This document shows, one piece after another, positions 38,044 to 46,095 of a DNA stretch of 64,000 nucleotides. This DNA comes from Mycolicibacterium cosmeticum. GTDB taxonomy: Bacteria > Actinomycetota > Actinomycetes > Mycobacteriales > Mycobacteriaceae. Below the pieces are notes generated by a model. That model worked only from the letters and a program-made list of their open reading frames with translations, ran no database searches and was not told the origin of the DNA. The position numbers were made by a program, and so were the translations under genes. Location: NCBI GenBank assembly GCA_016197365.1, contig JACPVS010000004.1, positions 1 to 64,000 on the forward strand, read 5' to 3'. Position 1 is the stretch's first letter. Each line of letters begins with the position of its first letter.

Positions 38044-39291
38044 TCACACGAAGATCGCGCCGTCCGCTCCGACGTCGTTGACGAGGACCGCCATGTTGCC
38101 GCCCGGGTGCACATTGTCGAGCATCAGTTGGTGCGCCTTGCCGATGTCATCGAACCTGCCGACGTAGGACAGACACGGTTCGACCGATCCTCGCGCCACC
38201 AGTTCGGTGATCGCCCGGCACTGTTGGAAGTTCGCGAAGTGCGAACCTTGCAGGCGCTTCTGCCTCATCCACAGGTAGCGAAGGTCGATATCGGCGTGAA
38301 ATCCCGACGTGGCTCCGCACAGGACCACCATTCCGCCCATGTCGCAGAGGAACATCGACGTCGGTACGGTGTCCGTCCCGACATGTTCGACGACGATCCG
38401 CGGAGATCGCCGTTCGCCGAGAGCCTCCCAGAATGCCTCGCCGAAACGCCTGACCTCACGCATCCATTCGGTGAGACTCTCGGCGTCGCCCAGGTCCGGG
38501 AGACGCCCCCAGTGACTGAACTCGCTGCGGTTGACCACTCCGACAGCTCCCAGCCGACGGCAATATTCTCGCCGGTCGTCGTTGGACACCACTGAGACCG
38601 GTTTTCCGCCAAACGATCTGACGATCTGTGTGGCCATGGAACCGAGGCCGCCAGATCCGCCCCAGATGAGCACCGGCTCGCCGGGCTGCACGACATTGGG
38701 CTGCCAACCAGTCAGCTGCCGGTAGGCCGTCGCACCGGTCAACATGTAGCTGGCTGCCTCGGCCCATGTCAATCGGGTTGGCTTCGGGTGGATTTGGTAT
38801 TCGTAGACCACCGAGAACTGCGCGAACGATCCGAAATTCTCCTCGTAGCCCCACACCAATTGAGTCGTCGACATCATCGGATCGACGCCTGCGCGGATGT
38901 CGGCAGCCGACTCGTCCCATTGGCAGGACGACAGCACGACGTGGTCGCCCACCTTGACTTGCCGAACCCGGTCCCCCACCGCCCACACGATGCCGGATCC
39001 CTCCGAACCCCCGACGTGAAAATCCTCGGCGAGCGGATCTCTGCGACGGCGCATCGCGATTACGTCGACCGGTTTCCCAAGCGCCGCCCACACATTGTTG
39101 TAATTGATGCCGGCAGCCATCATGTACACGAGCACCTGGTCGGGCCCGACGGCGGGAACCGAGATCACTTCGCTCTTGAAGGCGTCATCGGGTTGGCCGT
39201 ATCGATCACGTCTAATGACGGAGGCCCACATCGACTCGGGCACGACTCCGGTCGGAGGAACCTCGCCGAGATCGTAGAGTTCTTTGATCAT
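38044..39291 (-). CDS. ccr: Crotonyl-CoA carboxylase/reductase-family protein
   Basis: The 415-residue medium-chain reductase matches Ccr, which reduces and carboxylates 2-enoyl-CoA to alkylmalonyl-CoA with NADPH and CO2. The N-terminus KELYDLGEVPPTGVVPESMWASVIRR is family-typical, as are AAGINYNNVWAALG (Asn of the CO2 pocket), VWGYEENFGSFAQF (Glu), LIWGGSGGLGSMATQ (NADPH site) and RLQGSHFANFQQ (His). From memory of the family the CO2-pocket residues Asn, Glu and His are kept, with Tyr for Phe. The ATG at 39291 has AGGAG eight bases upstream; the frame is open to 39477. Its place in a polysaccharide cluster is odd; the product could feed polyketide extension or a branched acyl decoration. Confidence 0.85.
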   Translation of the reverse strand: MIKELYDLGEVPPTGVVPESMWASVIRRDRYGQPDDAFKSEVISVPAVGPDQVLVYMMAAGINYNNVWAALGKPVDVIAMRRRRDPLAEDFHVGGSEGSGIVWAVGDRVRQVKVGDHVVLSSCQWDESAADIRAGVDPMMSTTQLVWGYEENFGSFAQFSVVYEYQIHPKPTRLTWAEAASYMLTGATAYRQLTGWQPNVVQPGEPVLIWGGSGGLGSMATQIVRSFGGKPVSVVSNDDRREYCRRLGAVGVVNRSEFSHWGRLPDLGDAESLTEWMREVRRFGEAFWEALGERRSPRIVVEHVGTDTVPTSMFLCDMGGMVVLCGATSGFHADIDLRYLWMRQKRLQGSHFANFQQCRAITELVARGSVEPCLSYVGRFDDIGKAHQLMLDNVHPGGNMAVLVNDVGADGAIFV

Positions 39292-39554
39292 CGGACGCAC
39301 TCCTGTCCTGTGCATGCGTGGGTCCCGTCTGACGCGGACCTCATGCTCTGTTTTACATGTTCGCCAGAGACAATGTGGCGGGTATTGACGATTTCGAAAA
39401 ACAATTGGCTGAATCGCCTCCGACCATCTGTCGCCGGACGTAGCATCGGGCGTATATCGGGGCACACAGAATTCCAAAAGTGTGCGTTGGCAAGCTAATC
39501 AAGTGTTCGGCGATCCCCAGGTCCTTTTTTTACCGAGCTTGGAGGCAGTTCGCT

Positions 39555-40013
39555 ATGACGAGTTCTTTCGCACGTTCCGCCGTGGTTGCCAGCGGGCTTC
39601 TGACAGCGGTTTGCGCCGCCACTTTCGGTGGCGGCATCGCAGCAGCTGTGGACCCCCTGGTCGGCCGCACCTACGCGGACGCGACGTCGGACATCACCAG
39701 CAAATGGAAGGCGCAGCCTGTCCTCGCTTCTGTCGTCGGTGACGGTCGACCGTTGGAAAAGTGCATCGTCTCATCGTGGCGGAGAGAGACCAAGACGGGA
39801 AAGATCTATCTGTCCCTGTACTGCGACGACACCTTCGCCTCGTCCACGAAATCCGGCCAATCAGCCGGCAGCGCAGAGGGACGTGCGGCGAAAAAGCATG
39901 CGGCGGATGTGGAATGGCTTCAAACCCACCCCGAGCTGTGTGTGAAGTACAAGATTCAGTATCCGGAGCTGTTCAAGGAAAAGCCGATGGAAGGTTGCGA
40001 AGGGGCCGTCTAG
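39555..40013 (+). CDS. Small secreted protein, paralogue of the product at 7101-7607
   Basis: The 152-residue protein has a signal peptide (hydrophobic 7-29) and a mature domain starting DPLVGRTYADATSDITSKW with VGDGRPLEKCIVSSW, matching the VGxTxADA...VGD...CIV.S pattern of the secreted protein at 7101. The C-terminus differs (HPELCVKYKIQYPELF, one more Cys near the end). GGAGG nine bases before the ATG supports the start at 39555. It diverges from ccr across 263 bases and ends 20 bases before the convergent WbaP-like gene. Function unknown; the family may bind cell-wall or lipid ligands, but this is a guess from its PASTA-like opening. Confidence 0.72.
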   Translation: MTSSFARSAVVASGLLTAVCAATFGGGIAAAVDPLVGRTYADATSDITSKWKAQPVLASVVGDGRPLEKCIVSSWRRETKTGKIYLSLYCDDTFASSTKSGQSAGSAEGRAAKKHAADVEWLQTHPELCVKYKIQYPELFKEKPMEGCEGAV

Positions 40014-40033
40014 GTCCCCCCGAACCCAGCCGA

Positions 40034-41506
40034 TCAATACGCTCCCTCACCCCGGACCACGACACTGATCGTCTTGAGGATGATCCAGAGATCGGTGACC
40101 ATCGACCAATTGTCGACGTAGGAGAGATCGAGCCGGACCGCCTTGTCCCAGGACAGATTTGCGCGCCCGCTGGTCTGCCACAGACCCGTGACACCCGGCT
40201 TGACGAGCAGCTTCCTTCTGATGTGACCGTCGTAGGCCTCGACTTCTCGCCGCAGTGGCGGCCTCGGGCCGACGACGCTCATGTCACGGGTGAGGACATT
40301 GATGAACTGGGGAAGTTCGTCGATGCTGTAACGGCGAAGTATCCGGCCCACCGGGGTGATTCGCGGGTCCTCACGCATCTTGAACATGACACCCCCGTCG
40401 ACTTCGTTCGAAGGAATGAACTCGTCCAAACGCTCGTCGGCACCGAGCACCATGCTGCGAAACTTGATCATGGTGAACGGCTTTCCATCCAACCCGATAC
40501 GTTCCGATCGGTAGAACACCGGGCCATGACTCGTCATCTTGACGGCTATGGCCGCCATGATGAGCAGCGGTGAACACGCGACCAGCGCCGCCAAGGCAAA
40601 GCCGAAGTCGAAGGCCCGCTTCTGAAAACACTTGGCACCGCGATACTGCGGCTTCTCCACGTGTAGCAGCGGCATACCTGCGACCGGCGACATCGCCAGG
40701 CGGGCCCCTGCAACGTCGAGCAATCCCGGCGACACCACCAGATCGACGTCGGACGCTTCCAGCCGCCAGCCCAACCGCTGAATACCGTTGACACCGAAGT
40801 GCTCCGCGTCGGTCAGCGCCACGGTGTCGGCAGAACATCTGTCGCCGAGCGCGTCGATGGCGTCGTTCTCATCGCCGAAGATCGGGATCACCGCGTCACC
40901 GATCGTGATGACGCCACCGCGCGCCCCCCTGTCGCCGGGTATGCCCGCGCCGACCACCACATATCCGTCGCCCGGGTCGTTCATCAACTCACCGGCAAGG
41001 ACAGCGACAGCGACCTTGTCGCCGATGGCGAGTACCAATGTCTGGCAGTCGCCACTGCGACGGTGGGCACGCACCCGCTGTCGCCAGAATTTGCGTCCTG
41101 CGAGCAGCCCACACGTACCGAGAGGAAACGCCAAAGCCAGGTAACCCCGGGCGATATCCAGCCGCAAGAGCAGAGCAACGATCGCCAGAACCCCGAACGT
41201 GCCGAAGGATGCCGCGATGACTCGACGATATTCTTCGGTGCCGCGACCGAGAATCGGGGCGGAACGCGCGCGGTGCAGGCTCAGCAGGCCCAACCACAGA
41301 GCTGCCAACAGCGTCGAGTACACGGTGAACAGCACTGCCGTGGACAGGTCGTAGCCGTCTTCACCGTCGAACCTAGCCCACTGCGCGAACAACACCGCCA
41401 CGGTGACCACCACGGCATCGGTCACCAGTACGCGACGCGCGAAGAACGGCTGCCACACACGGCGTGAACTCGGAAGTCCCGTTGACGAGATCATTGAGAG
41501 CGTCAT
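40034..41506 (-). CDS. Polyprenyl-phosphate sugar-1-phosphate transferase (WbaP/CpsE-like, initiating enzyme)
   Basis: The 490-residue protein has four to five N-terminal TMs (within 25-140), a Rossmann-like middle domain and the conserved C-terminal catalytic domain with its own re-entrant helix (RAFDFGFALAALVACSPLLIMAAIAVKM near 285-312). Family motifs follow: GPVFYRSERIGLDGKPFTMIKFRSM, TPVGRILRRYSIDELPQFINVL, MSVVGPRPPLRREVE and KPGVTGLWQTSGR. These enzymes move hexose-1-phosphate from a UDP-sugar to polyprenyl phosphate and start a Wzx/Wzy-type repeat unit. It is 53 bases downstream of the WcaI-like transferase and in the same leftward run. Glucose or galactose cannot be told apart by eye. 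Confidence 0.9.
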   Translation of the reverse strand: MTLSMISSTGLPSSRRVWQPFFARRVLVTDAVVVTVAVLFAQWARFDGEDGYDLSTAVLFTVYSTLLAALWLGLLSLHRARSAPILGRGTEEYRRVIAASFGTFGVLAIVALLLRLDIARGYLALAFPLGTCGLLAGRKFWRQRVRAHRRSGDCQTLVLAIGDKVAVAVLAGELMNDPGDGYVVVGAGIPGDRGARGGVITIGDAVIPIFGDENDAIDALGDRCSADTVALTDAEHFGVNGIQRLGWRLEASDVDLVVSPGLLDVAGARLAMSPVAGMPLLHVEKPQYRGAKCFQKRAFDFGFALAALVACSPLLIMAAIAVKMTSHGPVFYRSERIGLDGKPFTMIKFRSMVLGADERLDEFIPSNEVDGGVMFKMREDPRITPVGRILRRYSIDELPQFINVLTRDMSVVGPRPPLRREVEAYDGHIRRKLLVKPGVTGLWQTSGRANLSWDKAVRLDLSYVDNWSMVTDLWIILKTISVVVRGEGAY

Positions 41507-41559
41507 CGATGGCTCCCCGGGGCAGGTAGGTACTGCAGACAGTGAAAGGTCGATACCAG

Positions 41560-42819
41560 CTAGCGAGCGGACACGCCGGCGAGCCGGCGTCGGTGTTGCT
41601 TGGTCAACAGTTCTTCACACCACGTCTCATAGCCATCGAGTGCCGTGTCGGCTTGAAGGGTGCTACGCGAGAAGGCTTTTCCGGCCGCACCGAGTCGGGC
41701 ACGGAGCGCAGGATCGGCGACCAGTATCTCGACCCCGTGCATCAGCGCTTCGGGGTCGCCACCCCGGACGACAATGCCCCCGGAGGATGCGTTCACCTCG
41801 CAGGCCGTGGCGCTGCGCGACTCCGTTGCGGCCAAGACCGGCTTTCCCACCGCAAAATACGATGTGAGCTTGCTCGGCAACGCCATCTCTGCAATCCCCG
41901 GCAACTCGTTGACGAGCAGGATGTCCGCTGCGCTCAGGACCGCGCTGAACTTGTCTTCGGACACCGGCGGAACGAACTGCACGGTCGACACGTCACGGGC
42001 CATCGCCTGCAGTGCCGTCCGACGATTTCCGTCACCGACGAGAACAAAGTGGGGCGCCTTGTCCGCGGACTGTCTGCGCGCCAGGCGGCCCGCCGATATC
42101 ACCGATTCCAAACCTTGCTTCACACCCATGTTGCCCGCGTGCAGAACGATGACCTTGTCTGCATCCCAACCGAATTCACGCCTAACATCGGCACTCTTAC
42201 ACTCCGAGTCGACAGCGTCGACGTGACTCCAGTTACGAATGATCGAGATCTTCTCCGCAGGGACGCCGAGCTCCTCGATCGACTTGGCGAAACGATCATG
42301 AATCACGCTGACGCCGGTGGCGTTGCGTAGGACGGTTGATTCGAGATCGGTGGTCAGTTTGGCCCCGCGGCCACCCATCGCCGCCGTTTCGACGACCGCG
42401 TGGCTATAGATGTCTTGGACGATCACGCCCACTGGGATGCGCATGGCGCGTGCCTTGGTGACGACAGCGGCTGCAGACAACAGCGCAGGGCTTACGGCGA
42501 TGACGACGTCTGGATGGCCCCAGTCTCGCGCCATGACCATGCGGGAGAACGACAATTCCATATGCACGCGCGCGCCGGCCGTGAGTTCACCGGGCACGAA
42601 GTGCGGAACTCTCTGTACCGTGACGTCGCGGATGATCTTGGTTTCGCCGTGGCTGCCGCGATACTCCTCGGCGATTTTCCACTCTGGGTAATGCGGTAAT
42701 CCCGTTATCACCTTGACGTCGTGGCCCCTGGCCGCCAATCCTTCTGCCAGACCGGTGGTGTACGGGGCTATGCCGGTGGCTTCGGGCCAGTAGTTGAGAC
42801 CGACAATGACAATTTTCAT
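41560..42819 (-). CDS. GT4-family glycosyltransferase, WcaI-like
   Basis: The 419 residues begin KIVIVGLNYWPEATGIAPYTTGLAEGLAARGHDVKVITGLPHYPEWK, closely following the start of WcaI-type colanic-acid fucosyl/hexosyltransferases. The donor domain holds VIVLHAGNMGVKQGLE near 220-235 and NELPGIAEMALPSKLTSYFAVGKPVLA near 300-326. It is a cytosolic GT-B enzyme likely to add the second or a later sugar to the lipid-linked unit. It lies between gmd/fcl and the initiating transferase, so a GDP-6-deoxyhexose-type donor is plausible. The 359-base region upstream provides its promoter. Confidence 0.85.
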   Translation of the reverse strand: MKIVIVGLNYWPEATGIAPYTTGLAEGLAARGHDVKVITGLPHYPEWKIAEEYRGSHGETKIIRDVTVQRVPHFVPGELTAGARVHMELSFSRMVMARDWGHPDVVIAVSPALLSAAAVVTKARAMRIPVGVIVQDIYSHAVVETAAMGGRGAKLTTDLESTVLRNATGVSVIHDRFAKSIEELGVPAEKISIIRNWSHVDAVDSECKSADVRREFGWDADKVIVLHAGNMGVKQGLESVISAGRLARRQSADKAPHFVLVGDGNRRTALQAMARDVSTVQFVPPVSEDKFSAVLSAADILLVNELPGIAEMALPSKLTSYFAVGKPVLAATESRSATACEVNASSGGIVVRGGDPEALMHGVEILVADPALRARLGAAGKAFSRSTLQADTALDGYETWCEELLTKQHRRRLAGVSAR

Positions 42820-43178
42820 ATCAAATCACCGCCGGATAAACGCATTAATGGAAAATCGACCATGAGTGCAGTACCTTCCACGCTGAATGACGCACTACTT
42901 CGTCGAGACGATGAGACTGAACGCAACCCTCAGTCGGGAGCGCGGCGCACGCCGGGTGCGGCACACCCAAACCTTTGAGCCAGGGCCACCTTCCGGCTTT
43001 GCCCTCCTCCCCAGGAGAACCGCTGGCAGATACTCAGTGCGGACGCCTGTCCGTACTGCCTACTGTGTATTGACTGTATAGTCATTTAACTCGCACGGAC
43101 CGCTTTTCGGCAAGAGAATTGCGGAATCATTCCGCATTAAAGGACCCATCTGGACTGACGGCTCAGCACATTTCGCGT
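42820..43178. promoter_or_regulatory. Intergenic region upstream of the WcaI-like gene, with a small inverted repeat
   Basis: No credible gene lies in these 359 bases between the fcl remnant and the WcaI-like transferase. TGACT-GTAT-AGTCA at 43071-43084 is an inverted repeat with 5-bp arms in a relatively AT-rich patch (about 43055-43130), a reasonable place for a promoter and operator reading leftward. Confidence 0.4.
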
Positions 43179-44043
43179 TTACGGCTGTAATTGCTGCATG
43201 TGCGCGCGATACCAGTCGACGGTCGACGACAATCCGGCACGTAAGCCGATCTGCGACGTCCAACCCGTGTCGCGCAGCAAGCCGACATCAAGCAGCTTCT
43301 GTGGCGCGCCATCGGGTTTGGTTTCATCCCAATGTGTTTGACCCGTGTAGCCGACGGTCTCGGCGACCAACGATGCGATCTCAGCGATGGTGCAGTCTCG
43401 TCCGGTTCCGACGTTCACCTGCTGCGCACCGTCATAGTTCTCCAGCAGGTGCAAACAGGCCGACGCCATGTCGTCGACGTGGAGGAACTCCCGCCGCGGT
43501 GATCCACTGCCCCAGTTCGTCACCGTGGACACACCTTCCCGCACGGCCTCGTCATATCGCCGTATCAATGCGGGCAGTACGTGTGAACTGGCCGGCGAGA
43601 AGTTGTCACCGGGTCCATACAGGTTCGTCGGCATGGCCGATATCCACGGCAGCGCGTACTGACGCCGGACGGCTTGGACCTGAATGATGCCGGCGATCTT
43701 CGCGATCGCGTAGGCGTCGTTCGTCTGTTCCAACGCGCCGGTGAGCAGGCTGCCCTCTTGGATGGGCTGAGGAGCGAGTCGCGGATAGATACACGATGAG
43801 CCGAGGAACAACAGGCGCTGGGTACGAAACCTGGCTGCCGCATCCAGCACATTGACCTGGATGCGGATGTTGTCGGAGAGAAAATTCACCGGATACGTAC
43901 TGTTGGCGAGGATTCCGCCGACCTTGGCCGCAGCCAGAATGACGACGCGGGGCCGTGCTTCGGCGAAGAAGTCGAACACCGCATCGCGGTCGCGCAGGTC
44001 CAGTTCATCGGAGCATCCAGGATGGCCTGAACGACCCAGTCAT
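43179..44043 (-). pseudogene. fcl: GDP-L-fucose synthase-like gene, 5' end lost
   Basis: From 44018 down the frame reads SDELDLRDRDAVFDFFAEARPRVV and then matches GDP-4-keto-6-deoxymannose epimerase/reductases (M. tuberculosis EpiA, E. coli Fcl) to the end: AAAKVGGILAN, FLGSSCIYP, NDAYAIAKIAG with the Tyr-Lys pair, SAMPTNLYGP, REFLHVDD. The N-terminal NADP motif (GHRGLVGSA-like) is missing. A canonical ATG at 44043-44041 overlaps the gmd stop (ATGA) but its frame ends after 12 codons, out of phase with the rest. So a deletion of about 30-40 codons with a frameshift near the 5' end is likely. A GTG at 43979 gives a 266-residue product lacking cofactor binding. Probably non-functional. Confidence 0.75.
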
Positions 44044-45074
44044 CCGGAGGTTCCCCAACTACCGAGTCTCACTTCGTCGACCCACGGGGTGCCGCCGTGC
44101 GCCAGCGATTCGATGTCGGCGTCGACCATGATTCGAGCCAATTCGGGCGCCAGGACCTTGGGTGTCCAACCCAACAGCCCTCGGGCTTTGTCCGCGCACC
44201 CGACCAGCGAGTCCACCTCGGTGGGTCTGAGGTAGCGCTCGTCGAACTCGACATAGTCCTGCCAATCCAGGTCGACGTGTGCGAATGCAAATTCGGCGAA
44301 ATCACGCACGGTGTGCCCGACATTGGTGGCGAGAACGAAGTCGTCGGGCTTGTCGGCCTGGAGCATGCGCCACATGCCTTCGACGAACTCCGGTGCATAG
44401 CCCCAGTCCCGAACCGCATCCATGTTGCCCAGGTGCAGGTGCTGCCGCGTTCCGGCTTTCGCGTGCGCAACCGCACGAGTGATCTTGCGGGTCACGAAAG
44501 TTTCACCCCGACGGGGTGATTCGTGATTGAACAGGATGCCGTTGACGGCGAACATGCCATACGCCTCGCGGTAGTTGCGCGTGACCCAGTATGAGTAGAG
44601 TTTCGCCGCGCCGTACGGCGAGCGTGGGTAGAAAGGTGTTCCTTCGTGCTGGGGAGGGGGCGTAGCACCGAACATCTCGGAACTGGAGGCTTGGTAGTAC
44701 CGGCAGTCCAGGCCGACCTGGCGAACCGCTTCCAGCAGTCTCATCGAACCGAGACCGGTGATGTTGCCGGTGTATTCGGGGTCGTCGAAACTCACCCGTA
44801 CATGGGATTGCGCTGCGAGGTTGTACACCTCATCCGGCTGAATTTCGGACAGCAGCATGGCCAGCCGGCTGCCTTCGCTCAGGTCTCCGTAGTGCAGGAA
44901 GATGCGCGCGTCAGGGTCGTGTGGGTCGCGGTACAGGTGGTCGATGCGGACGGTATTGAAGGTGGACGCTCGCCTGATCAGGCCGTGGACTTCATATCCT
45001 TTGTGCAGCAAGAGTTCTGCCAGATACGAGCCATCCTGTCCGGTGACACCGGTGATGAGCGCCTTTTTCGCCAC
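44040..45074 (-). CDS. gmd: GDP-mannose 4,6-dehydratase
   Basis: The 344-residue enzyme converts GDP-D-mannose to GDP-4-keto-6-deoxy-D-mannose. It shows [16 protein letters not shown] (8-23), the Gmd-specific [15 protein letters not shown] (34-48), [25 protein letters not shown] (128-135, with Ser and Glu of the active site), PRSPYGAAK with the Tyr-Lys pair near 152-156, and [19 protein letters not shown]. Length and motifs are typical. Its stop overlaps the ATG of the damaged fcl gene. With fcl broken, the 4-keto product would need another reductase (for example an RMD-type enzyme) encoded elsewhere. A 24-bp near-palindrome stands about 75 bases upstream of its start. Confidence 0.93.
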   Translation of the reverse strand: MAKKALITGVTGQDGSYLAELLLHKGYEVHGLIRRASTFNTVRIDHLYRDPHDPDARIFLHYGDLSEGSRLAMLLSEIQPDEVYNLAAQSHVRVSFDDPEYTGNITGLGSMRLLEAVRQVGLDCRYYQASSSEMFGATPPPQHEGTPFYPRSPYGAAKLYSYWVTRNYREAYGMFAVNGILFNHESPRRGETFVTRKITRAVAHAKAGTRQHLHLGNMDAVRDWGYAPEFVEGMWRMLQADKPDDFVLATNVGHTVRDFAEFAFAHVDLDWQDYVEFDERYLRPTEVDSLVGCADKARGLLGWTPKVLAPELARIMVDADIESLAHGGTPWVDEVRLGSWGTSG

Positions 45075-45148
45075 GAAGGAAATGCCCCTTTCTGTTCGCA
45101 GAACAAGCCACCGCGTCCGGGTACCAACGGGGGCGACGGCGAATCGAA

Positions 45149-45172
45149 GCGTAACGGCCCGGGCGGTTACGC
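45149..45172. promoter_or_regulatory. 24-bp near-perfect palindrome upstream of gmd
   Basis: GCGTAAC-G-GCCCGGGC-G-GTTACGC: 7-bp outer arms and an 8-bp self-complementary core, broken by a single G/G pair. It lies 75-98 bases upstream of the gmd ATG, in front of the AT-rich patch. Size and symmetry fit a dimeric repressor operator controlling the leftward polysaccharide transcript. Confidence 0.5.
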
Positions 45173-45812
45173 AAACGTAAATTGATCGATTTTTTCGTTA
45201 GCTATTTTGATAGAGATGCTCAGTATCGGCATTGGAGGGCCCAGTCCTGGGCACCTCGGAGATTCGACAGAATCCTTAGGTAGGCAACGTAATCCGGACG
45301 CGGTGAGCAGCAGTTCCGGAGTCGACGGCCGACATTTGTTACGTAGGCAAGAAGTTCGCGGGCTCACACCACTCGCCGCGCGACGCGGAGATCAGTTTGA
45401 GCAACGTTCCCGCGCAGCGACTTCGAAGCCCGGCATGCCCTAATGGCCAGCGCCCGATGGGCGTTGGGGAAGCCATTGCCGTCCATCGTGCCGGTCGTAT
45501 CCGTCACGAGATTCGAGCGGTGCCGCACCCCCTAACCTGACGCGCTCCGGCGAGCGCACGAATGATGGCTGACGCGCGGGGCTCTTGGCGCCCCTGACCG
45601 TTGCGACCTGGGACGCCGGTGACTGCACGTAGCGGGTTCATCAATGGCAGACGGCGAGCAAGCGCAGATGCAGCAAATTGCACGAGAAACCGCCATCGCA
45701 CCAAAACGGGAAAACGGGCTGCACATACCTGCACGCGGGTGTTGTCCCATGCAATTTCCAGCTACGATCGTGCAGATCCCTCAGATCCCCGTGATATACA
45801 CGCACCCATCGA

Positions 45813-45824
45813 GTAAGTACTTAC
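45813..45824. promoter_or_regulatory. 12-bp perfect palindrome GTAAGTACTTAC
   Basis: The sequence is its own reverse complement and lies about 40 bases before the start of the small membrane-protein gene. It could be an operator. It shares the GTAA/TTAC half-sites with the motif before fadE5 and fabG4 but not their spacing. Confidence 0.3.
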
Positions 45825-45863
45825 CGACTTCAGAATTCCGGCCACAATGTGGGAGCTCCGCCG

Positions 45864-46058
45864 ATGAAAAAGACTGCGGTCGCGGTTGCTGCATTCGCGG
45901 CAGTAGGAATCGGCGCGTATGTCTGGCGTACGGTCTCGTCGTTCATCGCGGACTACGAAGCGCGGTCCCGGGCCATGGAACGTGGCAGGACCGGTGAGCC
46001 CACTCAGAGCGCCACAGGCCAACCGAAACGGTCACGGGCAGACCAGCTGATCGGGTAG
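45864..46058 (+). CDS. Small single-pass membrane protein
   Basis: The 64-residue product begins MKKTAVAVAAFAAVGIGAYVWRTVSSF, one TM helix, followed by a charged cytosolic or periplasmic tail (YEARSRAMERGRTG). GGGAG lies eight bases before the ATG. Reading frame, codon use and the hydrophobic helix support a real gene. No family recognised. It converges on the DapB-like oxidoreductase gene. Confidence 0.5.
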   Translation: MKKTAVAVAAFAAVGIGAYVWRTVSSFIADYEARSRAMERGRTGEPTQSATGQPKRSRADQLIG

Positions 46059-46095
46059 TTACACCGTATTGCGCGATTCGAGCAACGGCCTGCCC

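Larger units (their letters stand above)
45075..45863. other. Long intergenic region between gmd and a small membrane-protein gene
   Basis: I find no convincing gene in these 789 bases. Short frames (for example 45207-45443 plus, 45601-45816 plus) lack ribosome-binding sites and family motifs. The stretch 45170-45225 is strikingly AT-rich for this genome (includes TTTTTT at 45190-45195). A hairpin-forming GCGCCC-GAT-GGGCG lies around 45450-45465. Two palindromes are listed separately. This marks the right edge of the polysaccharide cluster and may contain the scar of its arrival. Confidence 0.5.

Noticed and set aside
24815..45074. Glycopeptidolipid (GPL) biosynthesis locus
   Set aside because: gmd, GT and methyltransferase genes recall GPL loci, but there is no mps-type NRPS, mmpS4/mmpL4 pair or GPL rhamnosyltransferase; Wzx/Wzy/WbaP-like genes point to a polymer.
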